64,000 nucleotides of DNA. Source: Streptomyces griseofuscus (GTDB taxonomy: Bacteria > Actinomycetota > Actinomycetes > Streptomycetales > Streptomycetaceae). The first letter of the stretch is position 1. Each line of letters starts with the position of its first letter. Positions 34,301 to 43,052 of this stretch are shown piece after piece. Position numbers and translations under genes: made by a program. Below the pieces are notes generated by a model. That model worked only from the letters and a program-made list of their open reading frames with translations, did not search any database and was not told where the DNA came from. The stretch lies in contig NZ_CP051006.1 in the NCBI RefSeq assembly GCF_014673495.1, forward strand, positions 3,782,001 to 3,846,000. Reading direction: 5' to 3'.

Positions 34301-35374
34301 ATGCATCGCGGTGGCGGACTGGGCGAGGGGACCGATGACGTCGGTCCTCGACGTGCCCGGCGGGGAAGGCACCGGCGCGAAGCGGAGGAAGCGACCGAAG
34401 CACGTAGAACACAGGGTGCACCGGGTGAGCCCGAACGGTACGACCGGCCAGGCGAACGCCTGCACGACCAGCAGGCGGAGCGGACCACCGACAGGGCGAA
34501 GGACTTCCCGAGAGACCTCAGGGGAGACCGCCCGGCGGACTTCCCGAAGGACGCTCGGGGCGAACGGCCCGTGGACTTCCCGCGTGAGGCCCCGCGTGAC
34601 CTTCGGGGGGACCGGTCGGCTGATCCCGCGCGGAACGCGGACGCGTCATCGGACTTTCCCCGCGATCTGCCGCGCGACGTCCCCCGGGATCTTTCGAGCG
34701 ACCTCCCTCGGGATCTTCCGCGGGACGCACCCCGGGGCCTGCCCCGGAACACCGGCCTGGGCGGCCCGTCGGACTTTCCCCGGAACACCGGCCTGGGCGG
34801 TCCGCCGGACTTCCCCCGTGACCTCCCCTCGGATCCTCCGCCGGAGCGGCAGTCCGGCCGCGCGGGCGGTCGTCGGCGTACCCCCCGGACGGATCGGGTC
34901 GGTTCCCTCGGGACGGGCGGCGGGAGTGGTGGCCGGGTGGGGGTGACGTACAAGTACTTCGGCGCACCGGACGGCGCGACCGCGGCCCGCGTCCCCATCT
35001 CGATGCGCCCGGAGGAACTCGGCGGCGACGAGCTGGGCATGAACGGCATGTTCACCAAGATCAAGCCGGAGACGATGGCCGCGATGGTCCTGACCGGCAT
35101 CGAGGGCATCCCCCTGCACAAGGTCCCGCCTCTCGAACTGGTCGTCCTGCACCCCGACTACGCCGTCGTCAAACTCCCGATGACCGTCGTCGACCCCCTG
35201 CGCGGCATCGGCGAGGAAGCCGTCGGCGCCGCGGCCTTCATCTGGTCGACCGTCCCCGACAGGGGCGGCCCCCGGGACGCGTTCAACGTCTACCAACTAC
35301 TGCACGAGTGGCAGGACTTCAGCCACCGGCTGCATGAGGCGGGGCATCAGGCGTACTGCCTGGTGTGGCCCTGA
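34301..35374 (+). CDS. hypothetical protein with a DFPRD-repeat N-terminal domain
   Basis: 357 residues from an ATG at 34301 with a GGTGGAG site. Residues 1-60 are Arg/Glu-rich. About 65-195 is a low-complexity repeat of Asp-Phe-Pro-Arg/Lys-Asp units (DFPRDLPRDVPRDL and similar), including a DNA-level duplication encoding RNTGLGGPSDFP. The last ~143 residues are a conserved folded domain beginning VTYKYFGAPDGATAARVP and ending QAYCLVWP, which in many relatives is the entire protein; a GTG at 34943 with a G-rich site could start that short form. No known function. The repeat section may be a real extension or translated low-complexity DNA. Confidence 0.65.
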   Translation: MHRGGGLGEGTDDVGPRRARRGRHRREAEEATEARRTQGAPGEPERYDRPGERLHDQQAERTTDRAKDFPRDLRGDRPADFPKDARGERPVDFPREAPRDLRGDRSADPARNADASSDFPRDLPRDVPRDLSSDLPRDLPRDAPRGLPRNTGLGGPSDFPRNTGLGGPPDFPRDLPSDPPPERQSGRAGGRRRTPRTDRVGSLGTGGGSGGRVGVTYKYFGAPDGATAARVPISMRPEELGGDELGMNGMFTKIKPETMAAMVLTGIEGIPLHKVPPLELVVLHPDYAVVKLPMTVVDPLRGIGEEAVGAAAFIWSTVPDRGGPRDAFNVYQLLHEWQDFSHRLHEAGHQAYCLVWP

Positions 35375-35600
35375 GCCTCGGCTTCGGCGGGGCCGGCGGG
35401 GCTTTGGCGCGCGTGCCGTCCGGAGAGGACGCGAGCCCGCACCGGAGACCGGGGTCACCGCGCGGTGCGTACCAGCGGTTCCAGCGGTTCCAGTGCCTCG
35501 TCCCGGCGGAAGCGGCCCGCCCCTCCGCCGGTCTTCGGCCGGTGCGGTTCGTACGAGCCGATCAGTACGCCCACTCCGCCGGGTTGGTGGCGCGGTGGTC

Positions 35601-36134
35601 CTACCGCTCCGCGTAGCGCAGGAACTGGCGGCCCAGTACGGCCAGGGCGAGGGTCTGGGCGAGGGAGACCGTCACGAGCGGGGGCTGGACCGCGGGGGAG
35701 CACCAGAAGGCGATCACGCAGATCATCGGCAGGGCCACGTACGTGAACAGATCCACAGCGGCCTGCAGTCGCTTGCGCGTGGGGCGGCGGGCGTCGTCGC
35801 GGTGGTAGGTCTCCCAGCCGAACACCGCGCCGCGGGCGCCGCTGAGTTCGGCCAGCCGCGGTCCCAGCCGGTCGCGGACGTAGCAGCCGACGGCCGAGAT
35901 CTTCTCGTCGTTGACCAGGTAGGTCCAGCCCAGGACCAGGCAGACCACGGGGACGGCGAGCAGCAGTTGGTCCTGCTCGCTCTGGACGGCGATCGCCAGG
36001 ATCCCGGTGACCGCGGCCAGCGTGAAGTAGAGGAGGTTGTCGCGGAAACCTATCCGGGTCTTCTGCTCCTCCTTGAGGCGGTCGTACTCGGCCAGCAGCA
36101 GTCTGCTCTCGGTGACGTCATCCGTGGCGGCCAC
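35601..36134 (-). CDS. small membrane protein, last gene of the conflict-like cassette
   Basis: 177 residues from a GTG at 36132-36134 with an AGGAG site five bases upstream. An N-terminal helix (ESRLLLAEYDRLKEEQKTR) is followed by two helices (LLYFTLAAVTGILAIAV and LLLAVPVVCLVLGWTYLV), a soluble loop, and two more hydrophobic segments (LFTYVALPMICVIAFW and LVTVSLAQTLALAVLG). The architecture recalls the small SLATT-like membrane effectors found in bacterial conflict systems, but I cannot confirm homology. It begins 95 bp after the stop of the 661-residue protein. Confidence 0.68.
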   Translation of the reverse strand: MAATDDVTESRLLLAEYDRLKEEQKTRIGFRDNLLYFTLAAVTGILAIAVQSEQDQLLLAVPVVCLVLGWTYLVNDEKISAVGCYVRDRLGPRLAELSGARGAVFGWETYHRDDARRPTRKRLQAAVDLFTYVALPMICVIAFWCSPAVQPPLVTVSLAQTLALAVLGRQFLRYAER

Positions 36135-36228
36135 GGCCACTCCTAAACTCCGGCCCCGGCTGGGCTGTCGAGTGGGGCGGGCAGGGCTCCGGGGGTCCGG
36201 CCCCGCCCGCTCCGAGAACCCGGGAGGT

Positions 36229-38214
36229 TCAGCCGGCGGCGCTGAAGGACGGCAGGTTGTGGGGGTCGTTCCGTTCGAGCCAGCCCTTTCCGTCCGCCGC
36301 GATCCCCTCCAGGAGGCGGAAGGCGTGGATGAAACCGGCCGTATTGAGGTTGATCTCGGCCAGTTCCCGCGCGTTCTCGTCCGGCGCGAGTTGATGGGTG
36401 TCGGCGTCCGCGACACGGATGTTCCTGGCCGGCCCGTTGGTGAGGATGAGCTCCAGGTCGTAACCGACCTCGCTGCGTTCCGTGACCTGCACGGAGGACA
36501 GCGCGTCGAACCGGTAGTTGCTGCGCTGCGCGTTTCCGCGCTTCCCGTCGGTGAAGTCGAATTCCGAGCTGATCTCGCGGACACCGCCCTGGGTGACCAG
36601 GAAGAGACGGAAGGTGTAGCGGGAGTACCGCCAAGGTCCGCCCTTGACCCGGCCCCGCTTGTAGGGGCGTGCGGGGGTCACCAGGATGGTGTGCGTGATC
36701 AGGTCGCGCCAGGTGAGCTGGTAGTGGCGGAGCGCTTCGTCGACGAACAGCGTCTTGTCGCAGGTGAGCCAGTTCTCCATCTCCGGCTCGCTGGGCCGCA
36801 TGTCCTCCAGGAAGGACTTCCAGCGCTGGTAGGCCGCTTGCCGCGCGGCCAGCCGCTCCTGGTATTCCCGGGTCTCCTCGGCCAGCCGGCGCTCCTCGCC
36901 CCCGGCCTCCAGCCACGAGGACGCGGCCGCGCGCCCGGACCAGACCACGCCGGCCACGGCCAGGACGGCCAGCGCCGTCTGCGGAGCACCGGCACCCGAG
37001 GCCACCGTGGCGAGCAGGGCCAGAGTCGTGCCGCCGAGAACGACGAGGGCGAGCACGCACAGCGCCTTCGCCGCCGCCGACGACCGGTTCGGGTGGCGTG
37101 GATCGAACAGACTGCCTTTGCCGTACCGGTCCCGGGCGTCCTCGGCGAGATAGCGGATCAGCCAGTTGACCCGGTCCACGCTGATCCGGCTCTCGCGGTA
37201 GAGAACCGCGATCTCGGCGGCAAGGCTGTCGCGGATGTCGCTGGTATGAGCGAGCCATTCGTGCGGGGCGAGTCCATAGGGCACGCGCACACCGAAGTAG
37301 TGGTCGAACGAATGCCGGACACGGTTGGTGAACCCGTCCCCGGTGGCGGCCGGATCGCCTGTGTGCGGTATCCGGAACATACGGTTCCTGACCTTCCGCT
37401 GATGTTCCTGGTACCACCACCGGCTGCCGAAGCGGGTCGCGGTGACGCCCGCACCGAGCGCCACGAGTAACTCGACGACCGCCGCCGTGGGATCGGCGAC
37501 CAGGGACAGGACGCAGAGGAACAGGGTGACGACGGCGAACACGCCGATGCGCACCGGGAGGGCCGCCTTGGCGGCGGAGGCGGTGCTCGGGCGGGGCGGC
37601 AGGGCCCGCGGCCCGATGGGGTCGGGCTCGAAATAGGCCCAGACCCGCCGGATCCGGTCGTTGCCGAAGCGAGCCGCCTCGGCCCGCTCGCGGTTCTCGG
37701 CCCAGAGGCTGTCCTTCAGCCCCCCGGTGAGCACCAGGTCGAAGTGGTGCAGGATCGCGTCACGCCGGCGAGGTGACAGGGCCCGCAACCGCTCCACCAC
37801 GCGCCCCGCCTCGCCGTCCTCGGTGCTGAGCATCATCAGCAGTTCGAAGGCGACGCGCAGAGCTTCCCTCCACTCCCCCTCGGGGTAGGTCCCCACGAGT
37901 TCGAAGGCGCGGTGCAGCCGCTGGAGTTCCTCGGCGCTGAGGTCGTGATAGGCGCGTGCGCTGAGCATGGCGAGCACCCAGTGGAAACGGACCTCCGCAT
38001 TGTCGTATCCATGGGCGATCGCGTCGCTGATCATGTCGCGAGCACGGCTGGGGATGCCGTCCTCCAGGAACCGCACACCGACCTTGTACTTCTCCTGAGG
38101 CGACGCGTCGGGGTGGACGAAGTAGACGTTGGAGTTGTGTACGGTCTCGGCCTGGATCCCGACGGTGGAGTCGTACGCGGCCGAATTGTGCGTGCCGCCG
38201 TTGCCGTCGTTCAT
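36229..38214 (-). CDS. helical/transmembrane protein with an N-terminal amyloid-like motif
   Basis: 661 residues; its ATG overlaps the stop of the nucleosidase-like gene. Residues 14-33 are YDSTVGIQAETVHNSNVYFV, the short motif shared with that neighbour. About 40-200 are TPR-like helices (KYKVGVRFLEDGIPSRARDM). Two helix pairs span the membrane at about 222-260 and 382-430. The C-terminal ~200 residues contain a soluble domain (WRYSRYTFRLFLVTQGG, then YDLELILTNGPARNI) that resembles PH-like beta folds. No enzyme motif is visible. Motif position and membrane helices suggest an effector or scaffold recruited by the partner protein. Confidence 0.72.
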   Translation of the reverse strand: MNDGNGGTHNSAAYDSTVGIQAETVHNSNVYFVHPDASPQEKYKVGVRFLEDGIPSRARDMISDAIAHGYDNAEVRFHWVLAMLSARAYHDLSAEELQRLHRAFELVGTYPEGEWREALRVAFELLMMLSTEDGEAGRVVERLRALSPRRRDAILHHFDLVLTGGLKDSLWAENRERAEAARFGNDRIRRVWAYFEPDPIGPRALPPRPSTASAAKAALPVRIGVFAVVTLFLCVLSLVADPTAAVVELLVALGAGVTATRFGSRWWYQEHQRKVRNRMFRIPHTGDPAATGDGFTNRVRHSFDHYFGVRVPYGLAPHEWLAHTSDIRDSLAAEIAVLYRESRISVDRVNWLIRYLAEDARDRYGKGSLFDPRHPNRSSAAAKALCVLALVVLGGTTLALLATVASGAGAPQTALAVLAVAGVVWSGRAAASSWLEAGGEERRLAEETREYQERLAARQAAYQRWKSFLEDMRPSEPEMENWLTCDKTLFVDEALRHYQLTWRDLITHTILVTPARPYKRGRVKGGPWRYSRYTFRLFLVTQGGVREISSEFDFTDGKRGNAQRSNYRFDALSSVQVTERSEVGYDLELILTNGPARNIRVADADTHQLAPDENARELAEINLNTAGFIHAFRLLEGIAADGKGWLERNDPHNLPSFSAAG

Positions 38215-39389
38215 GACAGGTCACCCGCCGCGACGACCAAGGGTGCCAGCCTGGCGACCAGCTCGGGCAGGTCGGCGGTCAGGCCGCGTAACCTCTTGAG
38301 CGCCATGGTCGCCTTCTTGGACGACCCGGGCGTCCTCTCCCTCGCGGCCCGGCGGGCGAGGCCCAGCTCGGTCAGCGCCTCCCGGTAGGTGTCCTCGTCG
38401 AGGGTGCCCTCGGCGCGGTGCCGCTCCAAGTGCGCGTGCAGGGCGTCCAGTTCCGCGACCAGGTCCGCTGGGCCGCTCGCCTTCGAGCCCGCGTCCAGGT
38501 AGACGCTGCTGTCACGGACGGATCCGGCCATGATGCCGACGGTGCTCTGGTGCGCGGTGTTGCTGACGTGCTCTTCGCGCCTGTCGGCCGTCCGGGTCCT
38601 GTCCGTGTGGACGGGACGCGTAAGGGACTTGGCGGTCTGTCCCTGTTCCGCCACCAGTTCCACGGCCAGCCGGGTGGCGAACGCCGCCGCGTTCGCCGCG
38701 GCTCGCGGCTGCCAGTCTCGGTCCTTCGCGCTGTTCTTCGTACCGTCCGCCCGGTCGCTGATTCCCCGGATGATGGCCACCGGCGCGCCGTTGAGATGGC
38801 CGGCCTGCGCCACACCGGCGGCCTCCATCTCGATCGCGAGCGCGTCGTTGTAGTGCTGCCGGATCCAGCGCGCCTCGGCCGAGATCCTCGAGTTCTGCAC
38901 GACCTCGCCGGCGGCGATCGCGCCGAAGCGCACCTGCGGCGCGCTCCCCTGCCCGGACGTGTCGTCGGCCCAGTCGTCCAGGCGTGCCAGATGCGAGCCG
39001 AGCTGGCTGATGCCGTGTGCCGTCTCCCACACCCGGGGACGGGCCTTGGCCCCGTCGTCCTCGCTGGTCGCGCCGTGGTAGGCGTACACATGGGTCGCCA
39101 TCACCACGTCGCCCAGCCGGGCGGTGTCCCACAGCGCTCCGGCGACGCCGACGAACACCACGGCCACCGGCGAGAACTCCTGGATCGCCCGCTCGGCGAT
39201 CACCGCGGCGGAGTGGTTCCCCTTGTTCGTCAGACCGAGCGCGACACGGCATGAAGTGCCCTGAACGGTTCCCACCTCGAACAGCGTCCCGCCCCTGTGA
39301 CGGTGCAACCGGGGATCGGACAGTTTCCGGCGCACCGCCTGGTATTCGAGATTGAGGGCGGTGAGAATCACCACCAGGTCTTTCGACAT
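38211..39389 (-). CDS. nucleoside-phosphorylase-fold protein with a C-terminal amyloid-like motif
   Basis: 392 residues from an ATG that directly follows the NUDIX stop. Residues 4-250 form a PNP/MTA-SAH nucleosidase-like domain: VVILTALNLEYQAVRRKL, then VVFVGVAGALWDTARLGDVV, AIEMEAAGVAQAG (Met-Glu ribose pocket) and IIRGISDRADG (catalytic Asp). About 282-299 read QSTVGIMAGSVRDSSVYLD, matching the N-terminal motif of the next protein. The last 85 residues are helical and charged. The domain is used in bacterial NLR-like and conflict proteins as a nucleotide- or nucleoside-cleaving or sensing module. Frames overlap both ways, so this is one operon. Confidence 0.8.
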   Translation of the reverse strand: MSKDLVVILTALNLEYQAVRRKLSDPRLHRHRGGTLFEVGTVQGTSCRVALGLTNKGNHSAAVIAERAIQEFSPVAVVFVGVAGALWDTARLGDVVMATHVYAYHGATSEDDGAKARPRVWETAHGISQLGSHLARLDDWADDTSGQGSAPQVRFGAIAAGEVVQNSRISAEARWIRQHYNDALAIEMEAAGVAQAGHLNGAPVAIIRGISDRADGTKNSAKDRDWQPRAAANAAAFATRLAVELVAEQGQTAKSLTRPVHTDRTRTADRREEHVSNTAHQSTVGIMAGSVRDSSVYLDAGSKASGPADLVAELDALHAHLERHRAEGTLDEDTYREALTELGLARRAARERTPGSSKKATMALKRLRGLTADLPELVARLAPLVVAAGDLS

Positions 39390-40133
39390 CTAATTCCCTT
39401 TCTCTCCTGTGTCCTCTTCCGTCGCGGTCGGCACAGGTCGGCTCAGCGGCGGAAACAGCACCGTGGTCGGCCCGGCCCGGTACAGCCGTGCCGGCCGTCC
39501 CCCCGTGGTCTTGCGTCCGGAGCCGGCGGGGACGATGAATCCCTCCACGGCCTGGACTTTCCGATAGAAATTGCGGGTGTCGAGTTCGGTGCCCCATACC
39601 GCCTCGTACACCTGCTGCAACTCCGCTATGGTGAAGAGTTCTCCGCAGAATGCCGTGGCCAGTGCCGATGATTCGATTTTGGTACGCGCGCGTTCGATCC
39701 CGTCCGTCACGATCCGGCGGTGGTCGAAGGCCAGTTCCAGCGCGCCGGACAGAACGGATTCCGCGGGAATCCACGCGGCGTCCGAGGCATCCGTTCCGGC
39801 GACCGGTTCGGGCAGTCCCGGCGCGATCGCCAGGTGGGCCACGGAGACGACCCGCCCCCGGGGATCACGGCCCGCGGCGCCGTAGGTGGCCAGCTGCTCA
39901 AGGTGCACGTACCCGGCGGTCAGAGCGGTCTCCTCGCTCAACTCGCGGTGGGCGGCGTCCAGGATCTCCTCGCCGTCGTGGCTGAGGAATCCACCAGGCA
40001 GCGCCGGCATGCCGCGAAAAGGATCTTCACCCCGCTCCACGAGAAGGACACACAGCCGCCCCTCGCGCAGCGTCAGGATCACGAGATCGACCGTCAGGAG
40101 CACAGAGGGGGGTGACCAGGCGTCAGCTTCCAC
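39390..40133 (-). CDS. NrtR-like NUDIX regulator
   Basis: About 247 residues from a GTG at 40131-40133 (weak ribosome site). The NUDIX region LPGGFLSHDGEEILDAAHRE then LSEETALTAGYV is intact in outline. The C-terminal ~90 residues are a winged helix of the NrtR type: TIAELQQVYEAVWGTELDTR, then NFYRKVQAVEGFIVP and GGRPARLYR. NrtR proteins repress NAD-metabolism genes and are released by ADP-ribose or related nucleotides. Here the gene starts a cassette with a nucleosidase-like protein, so a nucleotide-responsive switch is plausible. A matching inverted repeat lies 20 bp upstream. Confidence 0.85.
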   Translation of the reverse strand: MEADAWSPPSVLLTVDLVILTLREGRLCVLLVERGEDPFRGMPALPGGFLSHDGEEILDAAHRELSEETALTAGYVHLEQLATYGAAGRDPRGRVVSVAHLAIAPGLPEPVAGTDASDAAWIPAESVLSGALELAFDHRRIVTDGIERARTKIESSALATAFCGELFTIAELQQVYEAVWGTELDTRNFYRKVQAVEGFIVPAGSGRKTTGGRPARLYRAGPTTVLFPPLSRPVPTATEEDTGEKGN

Positions 40134-40152
40134 GCCAAGAAGGGTACTTCGG

Positions 40153-40173
40153 TTACTGTCACTTTCACAATAA
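40153..40173. promoter_or_regulatory. 21-bp inverted repeat, candidate NrtR operator
   Basis: TTACTGT-N7-ACAATAA is an inverted repeat with one mismatch per 7-bp arm, just upstream of the NUDIX gene and in the divergent region before the PP2C gene. An AT-rich palindrome with a 7-bp spacer suits an NrtR-type dimer. Confidence 0.5.
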
Positions 40174-40281
40174 GGGGATGTGGCGGCCCCTCGTCCCGTA
40201 GGTCCGGGCCGTGGGGGTGGGTTGCAACGGTGGAGTCGATGCGGGACGGTGAGCCGAACGGCAGTCAAGGACAGGAAGGTG

Positions 40282-41967
40282 GTGAGGTGCGCACGGTGCG
40301 TGCCTTCACTCGTGTCTCTTTCCCGCGGTTCACCCGCCCGCCCCTTCGACGACCAGGCCGGTACGGCATGGCCTGAGGCTCCCTACCCCGTCCTGGTCGT
40401 CGACCGGCACGGCGGCCTTGTGCGCGTCAACGCGGCCGCCCGGCTGCTGCTGCCCGACGCCGCGCGGGGCGACCGGCTGCACGAGCGGGTGCCCGCCTGG
40501 CTCTCCCAGGCCCACCGGCGCCTCGGCGACGGGACGCCCGGCACCTTCGCAGGGGCGACGGCAGGCCGCATCGACGACCGTTTCTTCGAGGCGCATCCGA
40601 CCCCCGCCGGTGACGGCGACATCGTCTGGTGGCTGGTCGACGACACCGACCGCCGCCTGGCCGAGACGGCGCTGAGCGACGCACGGACGCGTACGGATGT
40701 CCTCTCGGAGGCGTCCAGCGCCCTGCTGTCCACCCTGAACGTGCCGCGGTGCATGGAGATGGCGGCGGCCATGGCCGCGGAACACCTCGCGGAGGCCGCC
40801 GTACTCGTCGCCCCGGCCCAGGGCAAGCGCTATCCCGTCACCTCCGCGCGCAGGGGCGGCCCGGTCACCCAGAGCACGCAGAAGGTGAACGTCGCCGAGG
40901 TACCCGGGCTGAGCGAGGCGCTCCAGGGCTTCCCGCCCGTGCCGGCCCGCTGGATCAATCCCGCGGACATCCCCGGCTGGGTGGTCCCGGAGAACTTCGC
41001 CGGGCCCGTGGGGTCCGTGATCGTCACCCCGCTGCCCGGCCACGGAGTGCCCGCCGGGGCCCTGATCCTGCTGCGCTCCGGCACCGAGCATGTGTTCAGC
41101 GAGGGCGAGGAGGTCTTCGCCCGCCTGTTCGCCGCCCGCGCCGGCGCCGCCCTCTCCGCGGCCCGCCTGTACACCGAACAGGCCGCGATCACCGCGACGT
41201 TGATGCACGAACTGCTGCCACCGGCGCTGCGCAGCGTGCACGGCGTCGAGTACGCCGGCGGCTACCGGGCGTCGAGGGACCACGAGCGGGTCGGCGGGGA
41301 CTTCTACGACGTCCACCCGGGTACCGGCCCCGCCGAGGAGACCCTGGTCGTGCTGGGTGACGTCGCGGGCAAGGGGCTCGACGCGGCAGTGCTGACCGGC
41401 AAGATCCGCAACACCCTGCACGCCCTGCTGCCCCTCGCCGAGGACCACGGGCGCGTCCTCGAACTGCTCAACGGGGCGCTGCTCAGCTCCCACCACACCC
41501 GCTTCGCCACCCTCGTCCTCGCGTCCGTGCGCCGCCGGGACCACCAGGTGCATCTGCGGCTGACCAGCGCCGGACACCTGCCGCCGCTGATCGTCCGCGC
41601 CGACGGCACCGTCGAGGAGGCCGCCACCCGCGGCACCCTGGTCGGCGCGCTGCCGGACGTCACGGCGCACACGGTGCGGACGGTGCTCGCGCCGGGAGAG
41701 ACGTGCCTGCTCTACACGGACGGCATCACCGAGGCCCGCGGCGGTCCGCTGGGCGACGAACTCTTCGGCGAACGCCGGCTGCGGCGGGCCCTGGCGGAGT
41801 GCGTGGGCATGCCGGCCGAAGCGGTGGTGGAGCGGGTGCAGATGCTGGCCACCCAGTGGATCGGCACGGGACGGCATGACGACATGGCCCTCGTGGCCTT
41901 CAACGCCCGGCGAAACGGCTCGCCGACGGGCGTGGACGGGTACGGGGACAGCGGGAGGGACGAGTAG
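40282..41967 (+). CDS. PP2C-type (RsbU/SpoIIE) phosphatase with PAS and GAF sensors
   Basis: 561 residues from a GTG at 40282 with an AGGA site. The order is a PAS-like region (VVDRHGGLVRVNAAARLLLP), a GAF-like region with MAAEHLAEAAVLVAPAQGK, and a SpoIIE phosphatase domain: LMHELLPPALRSVHGVEYAG, ERVGGDFYDVHPGTG, VVLGDVAGKGLDAAVLTGKI, LLYTDGITEARGGPLGDELF and RHDDMALVAFNARR. The metal Asp residues are intact. It should dephosphorylate a STAS anti-anti-sigma factor, with the STAS gene two genes downstream in the same operon. It overlaps the next gene by one base. Confidence 0.92.
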   Translation: MRCARCVPSLVSLSRGSPARPFDDQAGTAWPEAPYPVLVVDRHGGLVRVNAAARLLLPDAARGDRLHERVPAWLSQAHRRLGDGTPGTFAGATAGRIDDRFFEAHPTPAGDGDIVWWLVDDTDRRLAETALSDARTRTDVLSEASSALLSTLNVPRCMEMAAAMAAEHLAEAAVLVAPAQGKRYPVTSARRGGPVTQSTQKVNVAEVPGLSEALQGFPPVPARWINPADIPGWVVPENFAGPVGSVIVTPLPGHGVPAGALILLRSGTEHVFSEGEEVFARLFAARAGAALSAARLYTEQAAITATLMHELLPPALRSVHGVEYAGGYRASRDHERVGGDFYDVHPGTGPAEETLVVLGDVAGKGLDAAVLTGKIRNTLHALLPLAEDHGRVLELLNGALLSSHHTRFATLVLASVRRRDHQVHLRLTSAGHLPPLIVRADGTVEEAATRGTLVGALPDVTAHTVRTVLAPGETCLLYTDGITEARGGPLGDELFGERRLRRALAECVGMPAEAVVERVQMLATQWIGTGRHDDMALVAFNARRNGSPTGVDGYGDSGRDE

Positions 41968-43052
41968 TGGATCACTCCACCGAGCCGGCCACCTTGGTGA
42001 GCCGGCTCTGGCGGGCGGCGATCGACGCGGACGAGTACACGGCCGCCGGCATCGTGCACACCGCACTGGCCGAGGGGGTGGACGAGGAGGCACTGCTGCT
42101 GGAGCTGATCGCACCGGTACAGGAGATGGCCGGTGCCGAGTGGGCCGCCGATCGCATCAGCGTGGCGCAGGAGCACGCCGCCACCGCCATCAATGAGCGG
42201 ATCGTCGCCTCCCTGGCCCACCGGCGCGGCGGCGGCCCCCGCTCCGCGCCCCGCGGCCGGGTCACGGTCTGCTGTGTGGACGGCGAATGGCACGCCTTCC
42301 CCGCCCGGCTGCTCGCCGAGGTGCTGACCCTGCGCGGCTGGCGGGTGGACTACCTAGGCGCCCAGACCCCGACCCCGCACATGATCGCCCATCTGCACCT
42401 CACCAACCCCGACGCCGTCCTGCTGTCGGGATCGATCCCCACGCACCTGCCAGCCGCCCACGCCGCCATCACCGCCTGCCAGGCCATAGGGGTCCCCGTC
42501 CTGGCCGGCGGCCGCGCCTTCGGCCCCGGCGGCCGCTGGGCCCGCAGGCTCGGCGCCGACCGCTGGGCGGCCGACGCGCGCGAGGCGGCGGCCGCGCTGG
42601 ACGCGGGCGTGCCGCGGCCCGCCCCGTCGACGGCCCGGCAGGCGGTGGACGACCTGCCGCACCTGGCCGACCAGGAGTACACCCTGGTCCTCCAGTCCCG
42701 GACCCGGCTCGTGAAGCAGACCCTGATCGAGCTGGAGGACCGTTTCCCCGCCGTCCGGGACTACGACGAGGAGCAGCGGGAACGCACCGCGGAGGACCTC
42801 GCCCACATCGTCGGCTTCCTGGCCACCGCCCTCTACGTCGACGACCCCGACCTCTTCACCGCGTTCCTCGTGTGGACCGCCGACATCCTGGAGGCCCGCC
42901 ACGTACCCGCGCGCTCACTGGTCGCCGCCCTGGACGTGCTGGCCGACGAGCTGCACGACTTCCCGCGCGCCCGGCGCCTGACCCGGCTCGGCGTCACGGC
43001 CCTCGGCGAGCGGTCCCCCTCGTCCGTCCCCGTCCCCGGCGTCCCCGCATGA
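41967..43052 (+). CDS. B12-binding protein with a CarH-type Wx9EH motif
   Basis: 361 residues from a GTG overlapping the PP2C stop. Residues 10-80 are a B12-capping helical bundle containing EWAADRISVAQEHAAT: W59, E69 and H70 fit the Wx9EH motif that CarH uses to shield adenosylcobalamin and sense light. The Rossmann part follows, with the lower-ligand His in VDGEWHAFPARLL (H109) and YLGAQTPTPHMI. The C-terminal ~140 residues are helical (LVLQSRTRLVKQTLIELEDR) and resemble RsbR-type sensor bundles. There is no MerR domain, so it probably signals to its operon partners rather than to DNA. Confidence 0.85.
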   Translation: MDHSTEPATLVSRLWRAAIDADEYTAAGIVHTALAEGVDEEALLLELIAPVQEMAGAEWAADRISVAQEHAATAINERIVASLAHRRGGGPRSAPRGRVTVCCVDGEWHAFPARLLAEVLTLRGWRVDYLGAQTPTPHMIAHLHLTNPDAVLLSGSIPTHLPAAHAAITACQAIGVPVLAGGRAFGPGGRWARRLGADRWAADAREAAAALDAGVPRPAPSTARQAVDDLPHLADQEYTLVLQSRTRLVKQTLIELEDRFPAVRDYDEEQRERTAEDLAHIVGFLATALYVDDPDLFTAFLVWTADILEARHVPARSLVAALDVLADELHDFPRARRLTRLGVTALGERSPSSVPVPGVPA

